Source of the DNA: Gemmatimonadota bacterium
Lineage (GTDB): Bacteria; JAAXHH01
Length of the DNA stretch: 6,764 nt
NCBI GenBank assembly: GCA_026713285.1
Contig: JAPOOT010000027.1
Location: 1 to 6,764 of the forward strand
Reading direction: 5' to 3'
This document shows, piece after piece, positions 1 to 6,764 of this stretch. Within the stretch, counting starts at the first letter, position 1. Every line of letters starts with the position of its first letter. Position numbers and translations under genes: made by a program. The notes below the pieces were generated by a model. It was not told where the DNA came from. It searched no databases and was given only the letters and a program-made list of their open reading frames with translations.

Positions 1-2444
1 GCCAGCGTGGCGATCTCTCCCACGTTGGCCATGATGCCGAAGGAATGCAGGCCCCGGTTGGACGTGAGCATGAGAGAAGTGTAACCGATCAGCGTCGTGG
101 ACGAACACATGACCAGGGCCGCGCCTGTATGCTGTACCATATTACGTATGGAACCGCGTCCGTCAAGGCGGTAGCGTTGATACAGGTTCACGCTGTAGTC
201 CACGCCGATCCCCAGCGTAGTGGGTATGACGATGAAGTTGAAGAAATTCACCTTGATGTCGAAGACGGCGATGACGCCGCCCATGACCAGCATGCCGCCC
301 AGCAGGGAAGCCAGGATCACGACCGACGCGTGGACGCTTCGGAAGGCCAGCAAGAGGAGTGCGATAACGCCCACGAAGCAGGCGACCGTGGCAATGGGGC
401 CGTCGCGGTCCACGGCCTTCAGCATGTCGGCGAATACCACGGCCTCACCGGAGGAATAGATGACTTCATCGTCGGGCAGGCGGTTGGAACGGACGGCTTC
501 CGCGAACCGGATCAGGTTCCTGCCGTTCCAGAGTCCGGCGTCCGACCTCGGGTAGACGTAGACGAGCCTGCCCACTGTCCCGTCCCGCTCCTCGAAGGGA
601 CGCGTGAGCGCCTGGGGCAGGTCGTCAACGGTGATTTCATCCAGGCTAAGGTTCTCTCGGAACGCGTTGATCCTTTCGAGCTGGTCGGGCGGGATGCCAA
701 GTTCGTCGGGCGGATTGGCGTCCAGCATGTAATCGATGTCCCAGAGCACGTCGATCTTGTCTTCCTGGTCCTCCGGCAGCAGGTCGAAGATGGTCCGCAC
801 CCGGTCGATGGTCGGCCTGGGACCCTCTTTCTCCGCTTCTTTCTTGTCCAGCACGGCGCGCCGGATGCCCGGGACCTGGTCCAGGCGGTCCGCGAGGATT
901 ACCGCGGGAGACTGCGATATCCCGAACAGGGCGTTTACGCGGTGGTTGAGGATCCGCTCGTAGGTATCGCCCCGCGGTTCGTTTCGCAGTTTCGAGAAGT
1001 CGTATTCGAAGGAATTCGGAAGCCACCACACCAGGAGGGCGGTACCCAGCACGACCAGGGAGATACTCGTGCCCACCACGGCCTGCGGCGCTTTCTGCAC
1101 CAGGTTGGCGAGATGGGTCAGCGACCCGCCCCGCGAGACCTTCCGCGTCCAGGTCTTCCGCCCGAAACGGGTGCGGTCCCACAGCATCAGCAGCGCCGGC
1201 ATGATGGAAAAGGTGGAAATCCAACACAGCAGCATGCCGAGGCCACCGATGAACCCGAAGTGATTGAAGCCGCGGAAATCGGTGATCATGAGCGTGCCGT
1301 ATGCGAGGCCCGTGGACGCCGCGCTGGTGACCGTCGCGGTAATCGTATTCCGAAAGGCGATCTGCACGCCTTCAAGGGCGTCCGCTCCCTGCAGCCTTTC
1401 TTCCTTGTACCTGGCCATGAGGATCAGGCCGTAGTTGATGCCGTTCCCAATGATGATGGCGCCCAGGAAGGCGGTCTGCATGTTAAGGTAGCCGATGCGG
1501 AAATAGGTCAGGCAGAACGTCCAGAGTATGCCGACGACCACGACCAGCGTGATGTTGATGACCGGGACGATGGTGCGGAAGTAGAGGAAGATGACCAGGG
1601 CCACCAGGGTCAGCGTGAAGGCTGCGGACGAGAAGATCTCCCGCTGGACGGAAGAGTACTGGTCAAGGATCAGGCGGTACTTGCCGGTGAGGCCCACTTT
1701 CAGCGAAGGGTGGTATGACGGGGGGTCGAGCCCTTCCACGATGGCGAGTACCCGTTCGCACAGGTCCCGCGAAAAGGAAACGCCGGTCGACGAACCGAAG
1801 GGTTTCATGACCATGACGAGAAACTGCCCCTGCTCGTCGTGTCCCGTGAAATACCCGTCGACCCACTGGTCCAGCTTCTCCCCCGCTTTCTTTTCGTACT
1901 TCTCTTCCAGGTCGCTCAAGGTAAACGGTTCGTCTTCCGTTTCCAGCCCGAGGTCTTCCTCGGAAACGAAGAGGGGGTTCTGCTCCAGTTTCGTCTTCAG
2001 GATCTGTCGGCTCAGGCGGCTCTGGATCTCCTCCAGGTCCTCCAGGTCCGCATACAGGTACTTATGGCCTTCGTAGAAGCGCTTCTCCTCGTCCACCCGG
2101 TACTCGATATACCGGACATACCCCTCGGGAAGATCGGAATGGATCCTGCCGGCGAGGTCGTCGGCGAACCGCTGTGCCGAAGCCAGGTCTTCCGTTTCGA
2201 TGACGACGGTCAGGTTGCCGATGCCGCCGACGCGCTCCGTGATCCGGTGAATGTCGTCGACGCTCCGGTAGCCTTCCGGGAGCAGTTCCACGAAGTCGGT
2301 TTTGAGCTGAAGCCTGGATGCGAAATGCGCGGAGAGCAAAGCGGTCAGCAGCGCGCCCAGGAGGATCTTCGCCGGATGGCGGCAGATGAAGGCGATGTAC
2401 CTGTTCAGCAAGCGGTCTATGGCGGCTCTCGTTTCGGCCTTCAC
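1..2444 (-). CDS. RND/MMPL-family membrane exporter, C-terminus cut off by the window edge
   Basis: Reading the minus strand from a GTG at 2444 gives 814 codons with no stop, running off the left edge. The product shows the two-fold RND/MMPL plan. TM1 is at about residues 25-43 and is followed by the family-typical TDFVELLPEGY (49-59). A first extracytoplasmic loop spans about 60-265, with a charged, probably coiled helix near 118-160. TM2-6 lie at about 268-420, TM7 at about 453-476, a second loop at about 477-675, and TM8 onward from about 678. The TM4 motif is GNGINY (333-338); its repeat-two partner is GIGVDY (745-750). In this family the TM4/TM10 Asp-Tyr pairs relay protons that drive export of lipids or other hydrophobic molecules across the inner membrane. 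Here only the second half keeps Asp (D749); the first has N337. The visible end reads NRGLHSFGIMANVGE, inside the last TM cluster, so perhaps 40-80 residues are missing. The layout recalls HpnN-like hopanoid exporters, but no hopanoid gene is nearby and the substrate is unknown. The gene is transcribed divergently from the membrane-protein operon. Confidence 0.93.
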   Translation of the reverse strand, partial: MKAETRAAIDRLLNRYIAFICRHPAKILLGALLTALLSAHFASRLQLKTDFVELLPEGYRSVDDIHRITERVGGIGNLTVVIETEDLASAQRFADDLAGRIHSDLPEGYVRYIEYRVDEEKRFYEGHKYLYADLEDLEEIQSRLSRQILKTKLEQNPLFVSEEDLGLETEDEPFTLSDLEEKYEKKAGEKLDQWVDGYFTGHDEQGQFLVMVMKPFGSSTGVSFSRDLCERVLAIVEGLDPPSYHPSLKVGLTGKYRLILDQYSSVQREIFSSAAFTLTLVALVIFLYFRTIVPVINITLVVVVGILWTFCLTYFRIGYLNMQTAFLGAIIIGNGINYGLILMARYKEERLQGADALEGVQIAFRNTITATVTSAASTGLAYGTLMITDFRGFNHFGFIGGLGMLLCWISTFSIMPALLMLWDRTRFGRKTWTRKVSRGGSLTHLANLVQKAPQAVVGTSISLVVLGTALLVWWLPNSFEYDFSKLRNEPRGDTYERILNHRVNALFGISQSPAVILADRLDQVPGIRRAVLDKKEAEKEGPRPTIDRVRTIFDLLPEDQEDKIDVLWDIDYMLDANPPDELGIPPDQLERINAFRENLSLDEITVDDLPQALTRPFEERDGTVGRLVYVYPRSDAGLWNGRNLIRFAEAVRSNRLPDDEVIYSSGEAVVFADMLKAVDRDGPIATVACFVGVIALLLLAFRSVHASVVILASLLGGMLVMGGVIAVFDIKVNFFNFIVIPTTLGIGVDYSVNLYQRYRLDGRGSIRNMVQHTGAALVMCSSTTLIGYTSLMLTSNRGLHSFGIMANVGEIATL

Positions 2445-2450
2445 TGTAAT

Positions 2451-2456
2451 CCCCTC
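2451..2456 (-). promoter_or_regulatory. Shine-Dalgarno of the MMPL exporter gene
   Basis: On the minus strand the sequence GAGGGG lies 6 nt before the GTG at 2444. This fixes the start: the frame stays open upstream, but it has no comparably placed ribosome binding site. The hydrophobic TM1 and the TDFVELLPEGY motif then fall at their normal distance from the N-terminus. Confidence 0.75.
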
Positions 2457-2484
2457 GTATGAAACGGGTACATCTAGGTATGGA

Positions 2485-2513
2485 AATATCCCCGCAAACC
2501 GGAATCGTGTCAA
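2485..2513 (-). promoter_or_regulatory. Sigma70-like promoter for the MMPL exporter gene
   Basis: On the minus strand there is a perfect TTGACA (2513-2508), a 17-bp spacer, and GATATT (2490-2485), which matches TATAAT at four of six positions. Transcription would start near 2478, giving a leader of about 35 nt before the GTG at 2444. This is seen in sequence only. A six-base -35 match can arise by chance, but spacing, orientation and distance to the gene all fit. Confidence 0.55.
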
Positions 2514-2568
2514 CAACGAAAAGGTCTGGCCGATGGTGGTTCAGGACCTCGAAGAACATGGTTTTTCT

Positions 2569-2597
2569 TTGACATATCCCGTCAGCCATTTTACATA
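2569..2597 (+). promoter_or_regulatory. Sigma70-like promoter for the DUF6785/M28-like operon
   Basis: A perfect TTGACA (2569-2574) is followed by a 17-bp spacer and TACATA (2592-2597), a weak -10 matching TATAAT at three of six positions. CATATT at 2594-2599 matches better, but with 19-bp spacing. The expected start near 2604 leaves a leader of roughly 60 nt before the ATG at 2667. The weak -10 could mean the promoter needs an activator. It faces away from the MMPL promoter, with the two -35 boxes 55 bp apart. Confidence 0.45.
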
Positions 2598-2666
2598 TTC
2601 TGGACCCGCAGACCAGATTCATTACCGTATTTCAGTCACCGCAAGTATCACAATCCGGCCCTTTCC

Positions 2667-4661
2667 ATGGCCTCAGCCCAGCAAAGTGTATCCACTTCCG
2701 CCGGTCCGACGACCGCGACCCGGATCATTACGCCGAGATCCATCCTCCTGGGCCTGACGAGCGTCGTCCTGATTTCCCTGATCGTCCCCTATTTTCAGTA
2801 CACCATGGCCTCGTCTCAACTCGGCGCGGACCATCTTCACATCGGGGCGCTGTTCCTGGCCTTTGCGTATCTCATCCTGTTCAATGTGATTCTGGCCCGG
2901 TGGAAGAAAGACTGGGCCCTGACGCCCCACGAGTTCGTCATTCCCCTGGCCATGGGCATGTCGGCTTCCGGGCTGTCGACCAACGGCATGGGCGCCCCGT
3001 TTATTTCCACGCTCATGGCGCCGAATCTCCTGGCGACGCCCGAGAACCAGTGGGCCGAGTACTTCTATCCCTATTTGAAACCCTGGGCGAACGTAACCAA
3101 CCAGGGCAATGCGCTGACTTGGTTCGTCGACGGTATCCCGCCCGGCGAGTCCATACCCTGGAGCGTGTGGGGCATTCCCCTGTTCTGGTGGCTGACCTTC
3201 ATCGTCCCGCTCATCTTCATGGGGCTGTGTCTCGTGGTGATCCTCAGAAGACAGTGGGTCGAACACGAGAAACTTGTCTTTCCCATGATGCAGATCCCCC
3301 TCGCCTTCACGCGAGGCATGGAATCGTCGGGACGCATCCCGGAATTTCTGACCGAGAAACGTTTCTGGATCGGCTTTTCCATCCCTTTCTGCGTGATGAT
3401 GTACAACATTATCGGGTACTTCACACCGGTCGTGCCCCAGTTTCCCTATTTCGGGTCGGCCCCGCCCATCGTCTTCGGCGAAGGATTCCCTCCGCTGGAG
3501 ATCAACTTCCGGCCAGCCATCCTCGGCATTTCCTACTTCGTCAACCTGGACGTGCTGGCCGGGTTCTGGGTGTTCTACATGATCGGGATAATCCAGGTAG
3601 GCATCGCACAACGGATCGGTTACGACATCCCGGGCAGGGACAACTACACATCGATCCACCCCATGCTGGACTGGCAGAACATGGGCGCCTTCATCCTGTT
3701 CGTAGCCTGGGGGCTGTGGCGGGCCAGGTTTCACATCCGCGCGGTGTTCTCCCATGCGTTCGGCCGCAGATCGGACCTGGACGACTCCGATGAGATGCTG
3801 CCCTACCGGGTCGCCGTTTTCGGCTTTCTCGGCGGGTTCGTCTACGGGATCGTGTGGCTGAACCAGCTGGGCATGAGCGTGCCCATTGCCGTGTTCCTCC
3901 TCGCGGGCGTCTTCATCATCTATATCGGCGTCTCCCGCATCATCGCCGAAGCCGGGCTGCCCTACGTGCGTTCGCCCATGATCGCCCAGGTGCTCGTATT
4001 CTACTCGGTCGGATCGGCCAACCTGTCCATGTCCACCATGACGGCGATGGCCCAGACCTATGGACCCGTCAGCGAGATCAAGTCGACCTTCATGCCCGCC
4101 TTCATGCAGGTGGCCAAGCTTTCGGAGATCGGCGCGCGCTGGCACCGTGGACTGGGCTGGACAGTCCTGTCCGCCGCGGTGATCGGCGTGGTGATCGCGC
4201 TGGTCTGGACGATCTACCTGGGATTCGACCAGGGCACGCGGCAATTCACCAACGGATGGTGGTTCGGAAGGATAGGATCGACCATCCCCTACAACGAAAC
4301 GCTCACCAAGATGCGGGATCCCTTCGGACCGGACACGGCCCGTCTCATGTTCTTCATGGTAGGCGGCTCGCTCATGTTCCTGCTCATGACCCTGAGGGCC
4401 AGGCTGCCCGGTTGGCCGCTGCATCCCCTCGGTTTCTTCCTTTCGTACTCGTGGCCGGCCCGCGCTATCGTGTCGTCCATGTTCGTTTGCTGGGTCATCA
4501 AGAGCATCATGATGTGGGTCGGCGGTATAGAGCTGTACCGAAAGGGACAGCCCTTCTTCCTGGGCCTTATCTTTGGCGTGGCCACCGGCGTGGTCATCTC
4601 CATGTTCGTCGATTACGTGTGGTTTCCCCACGCGGGGCATCATATCTACGGGATAGACTAA
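2667..4661 (+). CDS. DUF6785/DUF6784-type polytopic membrane protein, putative transporter
   Basis: This 664-residue protein is very hydrophobic, with roughly 12 or more membrane segments: the first at about 28-48, the next at about 55-77, and the last at about 625-650. It fits the DUF6785 N-terminal and DUF6784 C-terminal pair by several remembered landmarks. These are LTPHEFVIP near 85, TPENQWAEYFYPYL near 124, RRQWVEHEKLVFP (194-206), RIIAEAGLP (424-432), WPLHPLGF (583-590) and the C-terminal WVIKS...GGIELYR...QPFFLG block (609-632). The biochemical role of this family is not established. The long polytopic layout and the conserved Arg/Glu in RIIAEAGLP resemble OPT-like (oligopeptide or metal-chelate) transporters, which is only an inference. 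The ATG at 2667 is the only plausible start before the first membrane segment: the frame is open upstream but has no start codon nearby, and no Shine-Dalgarno is visible (CCGGCCCTTTCC precedes it). It is the first gene of a two-gene unit, and its TAA ends one base before the next gene's GTG. Confidence 0.88.
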   Translation: MASAQQSVSTSAGPTTATRIITPRSILLGLTSVVLISLIVPYFQYTMASSQLGADHLHIGALFLAFAYLILFNVILARWKKDWALTPHEFVIPLAMGMSASGLSTNGMGAPFISTLMAPNLLATPENQWAEYFYPYLKPWANVTNQGNALTWFVDGIPPGESIPWSVWGIPLFWWLTFIVPLIFMGLCLVVILRRQWVEHEKLVFPMMQIPLAFTRGMESSGRIPEFLTEKRFWIGFSIPFCVMMYNIIGYFTPVVPQFPYFGSAPPIVFGEGFPPLEINFRPAILGISYFVNLDVLAGFWVFYMIGIIQVGIAQRIGYDIPGRDNYTSIHPMLDWQNMGAFILFVAWGLWRARFHIRAVFSHAFGRRSDLDDSDEMLPYRVAVFGFLGGFVYGIVWLNQLGMSVPIAVFLLAGVFIIYIGVSRIIAEAGLPYVRSPMIAQVLVFYSVGSANLSMSTMTAMAQTYGPVSEIKSTFMPAFMQVAKLSEIGARWHRGLGWTVLSAAVIGVVIALVWTIYLGFDQGTRQFTNGWWFGRIGSTIPYNETLTKMRDPFGPDTARLMFFMVGGSLMFLLMTLRARLPGWPLHPLGFFLSYSWPARAIVSSMFVCWVIKSIMMWVGGIELYRKGQPFFLGLIFGVATGVVISMFVDYVWFPHAGHHIYGID

Positions 4662-4662
4662 C

Positions 4663-6764
4663 GTGTATTCTCGGATTTTCGGAACTTTCTTTCTTGTCGT
4701 GGGCGTCCTGCTCTTCCTCGCCGTGGCCGTGGCCGGTCCGGCCTGGGTCACGGAGCACGTGATCCTGAGGTTCGTCACGCTTCCCGATGACGTGACTCCC
4801 AGGCCCCTCGAAGAAGCCCCGGTGACCTGGGAAGAAGTCTCCGAAATCGTGACCGTGGAGGGCGTAGAGGCCCACGTCCGGTCGATGAGCGCACATCCGT
4901 CGCGCGTCGTCGGCTACCCGGGGAACCGGGCGGCCATGGAGGACGTGGTCGACGCCTTTCATGCCGGGGGGCTGTCCGAAGTAACCATCGATACCTTCAC
5001 CGTTTCCTCGCCGGTCGACCACGGGTTCACGCTAACCCTGCACGATTCCGTGGAAACCAAGATCCCGGTGTACCAGTTCTGGCCCAACCTGGTCCGGCTG
5101 AATTCCTTTCCCGACGGCATCAGGGGTCCATTGCACTATGGACGCCGGGGCGAATTCCAGGCCTTCAACGGGAAAGAGATCGAGGGAAGCATCGTCCTGG
5201 TCGATTTCGACGGGCGCGACCAGTATCTCAACGCGCGTATGCTGGGCGCGCAGGCCATCCTGTTCTACGACAGCGGTCCGGGCGCGGTGACCAACAACCA
5301 GGCCCAGCGCAAGATCCTGGACGTGCCCGCGGACGTCCCGCGGTTCTGGATTCCCGATCCCCACGCGGCGAAGGTGCTGCGGGCCGCCCGGTCCGAAGGG
5401 CCCGGCAACATCGACGTAACGATCCGGGGTCGCATGTCGTGGGAACGGGCCGAAACCTGGAACGTCATGGGATGGATTCAGGGGCGGGACGAACCGATTC
5501 CCGGCGGCGACGGGACAGAAAAGTGGAAGGACCGCGTCGTCGTGTTGTCGGCATTCTATGACGCCATGTCGGTCGTGCCCGGACAGGCCCCGGGCGCCGA
5601 GAGCGCGGGCGGCATCGCGGCGATGCTGGAACTGCTGGACGTGTTCCGCGCCCATCCTCCCGGATACACCGTGCTGTTTCTGGCCACGTCCGCCCATTTC
5701 CACGGCATGCAGGGCGTTAACGACTTCCTGGACCGCCACTATCGGACGGACGATTTTTTCCTGGATCGCATACCTGAGGCGGACCGGATCCCCTTCACGC
5801 TGTTCCTGGGTCTGGACCTGACCAGCCGGATGGACCAGGTCGGGCTGTTCAGCTACGGCGATTACATCTTCTTCGCCTCGAATCTGGATATACTGTACGA
5901 ACCCTATGCGGACCGGTACATGAATTACGCACGCAAGGCCGGCGTGTACGATCGGGAGGACAGCCGGACGGCCTACCTCAATACGCTGACGCCTTCGCTC
6001 AGGTCCCAGGAAAGCTACATGCCCGCGGGTCCAGCCTTCGATCATGAGATGGTCACGCTCGCGGGGCTGCATGGCATGACCTTCTCCACGGTGAACGACA
6101 ACAGGCTGCTGATCGATACGCCTGTCGACCGGGTCGAGCACGTCGATTTCCCCAACCTGGTCCGGCAGATCAGGACCATCGGCACCCTGCTGCCGGCCAT
6201 GCTGTCGGACCCCGAGGCCTTCGAGGTGGACGAGTCCATTCGGCTGAAAGACGACGGCCGCGACATCGAGGGCCGGGTTCTCGAGTTCGACCGCACCGTG
6301 GATTTCTTCAAGCCCAACACCCCGGTATCCGATGCCCTGGTCGTCTACGAGCCGGGCTACCAGAGCCACAGCGGCGTGCGGGGGTTCATGGTCACCCACG
6401 CGGACTCGCTGGGTTATTTCCGTTTTTCCATGGTCCGCGACCCCAAGGGCCCGACCGAGGTTCGCAGCTATGGCCTGGACGACACAGGCCGGGTCGTGTA
6501 CGCACCGGACCTGGGGGAGGAGGGGGACGCCACCTTCCCCCTCGCGGTGCCGAATTCGTCCAAGGTGAACAATACCATACAGGTCCTCTTTCCCTGCGAG
6601 GAGATCAACCTCTTCGATATCGTCGATCCCGGCGTCTTCGTCGCCCTCGACAACCTGACTGTGCTCGGACGGGACAACAGCCCGCTGCGAAAGTACGGGG
6701 CGGCCTTCGTGGAAGACCAGAGTTTCTTCGGCAACTGGATGACCAACGCCGCGGTGGTCTTCGC
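4663..6764 (+). CDS. M28-peptidase-like protein with PA domain, probably catalytically degenerate; C-terminus beyond the window
   Basis: The frame is open for 700 codons to the right edge. The GTG at 4663 is the first possible start after an in-frame TAG at 4654-4656. GGGA (4650-4653) lies 9 nt upstream. This start includes a signal peptide or membrane anchor at residues 5-28 (IFGTFFLVVGVLLFLAVAVA). A PA-like domain spans about 145-255, with GSIVLVDFDGRDQY (175-188) and LGAQAILFYDSG. An M28-like core spans about 290-515: VVVLSAFYDAM, PGAESAGGIAAMLELL, VLFLATSAHFHGMQG and FLGLDL. Aligned by eye to active M28 aminopeptidases, the His of HxD is F298 (D300 is kept), the bridging Asp is E313, the Glu-Glu pair is H345-F346, D385 is kept, and the final His is S475. 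It is therefore probably not a normal di-zinc aminopeptidase. Residues from about 525 on form an extra region that may be a beta-sandwich (PVSDALVVYEPG, then DSLGYFRFSM), followed by FPCEEINLFDIVDP (643-656). It is the second gene of an operon with the DUF6785-type protein. Confidence 0.85.
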   Translation, partial: MYSRIFGTFFLVVGVLLFLAVAVAGPAWVTEHVILRFVTLPDDVTPRPLEEAPVTWEEVSEIVTVEGVEAHVRSMSAHPSRVVGYPGNRAAMEDVVDAFHAGGLSEVTIDTFTVSSPVDHGFTLTLHDSVETKIPVYQFWPNLVRLNSFPDGIRGPLHYGRRGEFQAFNGKEIEGSIVLVDFDGRDQYLNARMLGAQAILFYDSGPGAVTNNQAQRKILDVPADVPRFWIPDPHAAKVLRAARSEGPGNIDVTIRGRMSWERAETWNVMGWIQGRDEPIPGGDGTEKWKDRVVVLSAFYDAMSVVPGQAPGAESAGGIAAMLELLDVFRAHPPGYTVLFLATSAHFHGMQGVNDFLDRHYRTDDFFLDRIPEADRIPFTLFLGLDLTSRMDQVGLFSYGDYIFFASNLDILYEPYADRYMNYARKAGVYDREDSRTAYLNTLTPSLRSQESYMPAGPAFDHEMVTLAGLHGMTFSTVNDNRLLIDTPVDRVEHVDFPNLVRQIRTIGTLLPAMLSDPEAFEVDESIRLKDDGRDIEGRVLEFDRTVDFFKPNTPVSDALVVYEPGYQSHSGVRGFMVTHADSLGYFRFSMVRDPKGPTEVRSYGLDDTGRVVYAPDLGEEGDATFPLAVPNSSKVNNTIQVLFPCEEINLFDIVDPGVFVALDNLTVLGRDNSPLRKYGAAFVEDQSFFGNWMTNAAVVF

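Noticed and set aside
45..1718. A 557-codon open frame on the plus strand
   Set aside because: It is the codon-in-register complement of the MMPL exporter gene and encodes a polar, low-complexity product without recognisable motifs. The minus-strand reading gives textbook RND motifs.
1839..2462. Plus-strand frame of 207 codons near the exporter's N-terminal coding region
   Set aside because: It is entirely antisense to exporter codons that encode clear family motifs, and no promoter or ribosome binding site precedes it.
2522..2549. Inverted repeat AGGTC (2522-2526) and GACCT (2545-2549) between the divergent promoters
   Set aside because: The arms are only 5 bp with a 18-19 bp gap, too weak to call an operator without conservation data.
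2900..3793. Plus-strand frame of 297 codons overlapping the DUF6785-type gene (and a similar 302-codon one at 3854-4762)
   Set aside because: Both are +1/+2 shadows of the membrane-protein gene, rich in Arg, His, Pro and Gly, with no independent start signal.
4640..4670. Possible terminator between the membrane-protein gene and the M28-like gene
   Set aside because: Only one base separates the genes, and no hairpin with a T-run is present; the junction is better read as translational coupling.
2673..4778. A 701-codon open frame on the minus strand, longer than the gene opposite it
   Set aside because: Its translation is rich in His, Asp, Glu, Gly and Arg with no domain or membrane logic. 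It lies antisense to a protein with clear family motifs and hydrophobic segments. Long antisense frames are expected in GC-rich genes with few TTA, CTA or TCA codons.
5032..6399. A 455-codon open frame on the minus strand
   Set aside because: It is antisense to the M28-like gene and has no recognisable motif; composition is typical of a shadow frame.

Overview
The window holds three large protein genes and one short divergent promoter region. Base composition is GC-rich, with strong third-position GC in the genes. The gene families (a DUF6785/DUF6784-type polytopic membrane protein and an M28-like protein with a PA domain) are ones I associate with uncultured environmental bacteria such as Poribacteria, Latescibacterota or Planctomycetes-like groups. 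That assignment is an inference from family content; the window contains no rRNA or other marker gene.

Layout: (1) Positions 2444 down to 1, minus strand, encode an RND/MMPL-type exporter. It starts at a GTG and loses its C-terminus at the left edge. (2) Positions 2445-2666 form a 222-bp, more AT-rich intergenic region. It carries two divergent sigma70-like promoters, each with a perfect TTGACA box and 17-bp spacing. (3) Positions 2667-4661, plus strand, encode a 664-residue multi-spanning membrane protein of the DUF6785/DUF6784 type, which is loosely OPT-transporter-like. (4) One nucleotide after its stop, a GTG at 4663 opens a membrane-anchored or exported M28-peptidase-like protein with a PA domain and a long C-terminal extension. 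It runs off the right edge after 700 codons.

Genes 3 and 4 almost certainly form one transcription unit with coupled translation. The exporter is divergent and could share control with them. All three products act at or across the cytoplasmic membrane. The most interesting point is that the M28-like protein has lost most of the zinc ligands and the general base expected for its family, while keeping the fold-level landmarks. It therefore looks like a non-catalytic partner, possibly a binding or accessory subunit, encoded directly with an uncharacterised transporter-like protein. No RNA genes, CRISPR arrays, insertion sequences or convincing terminators were seen.
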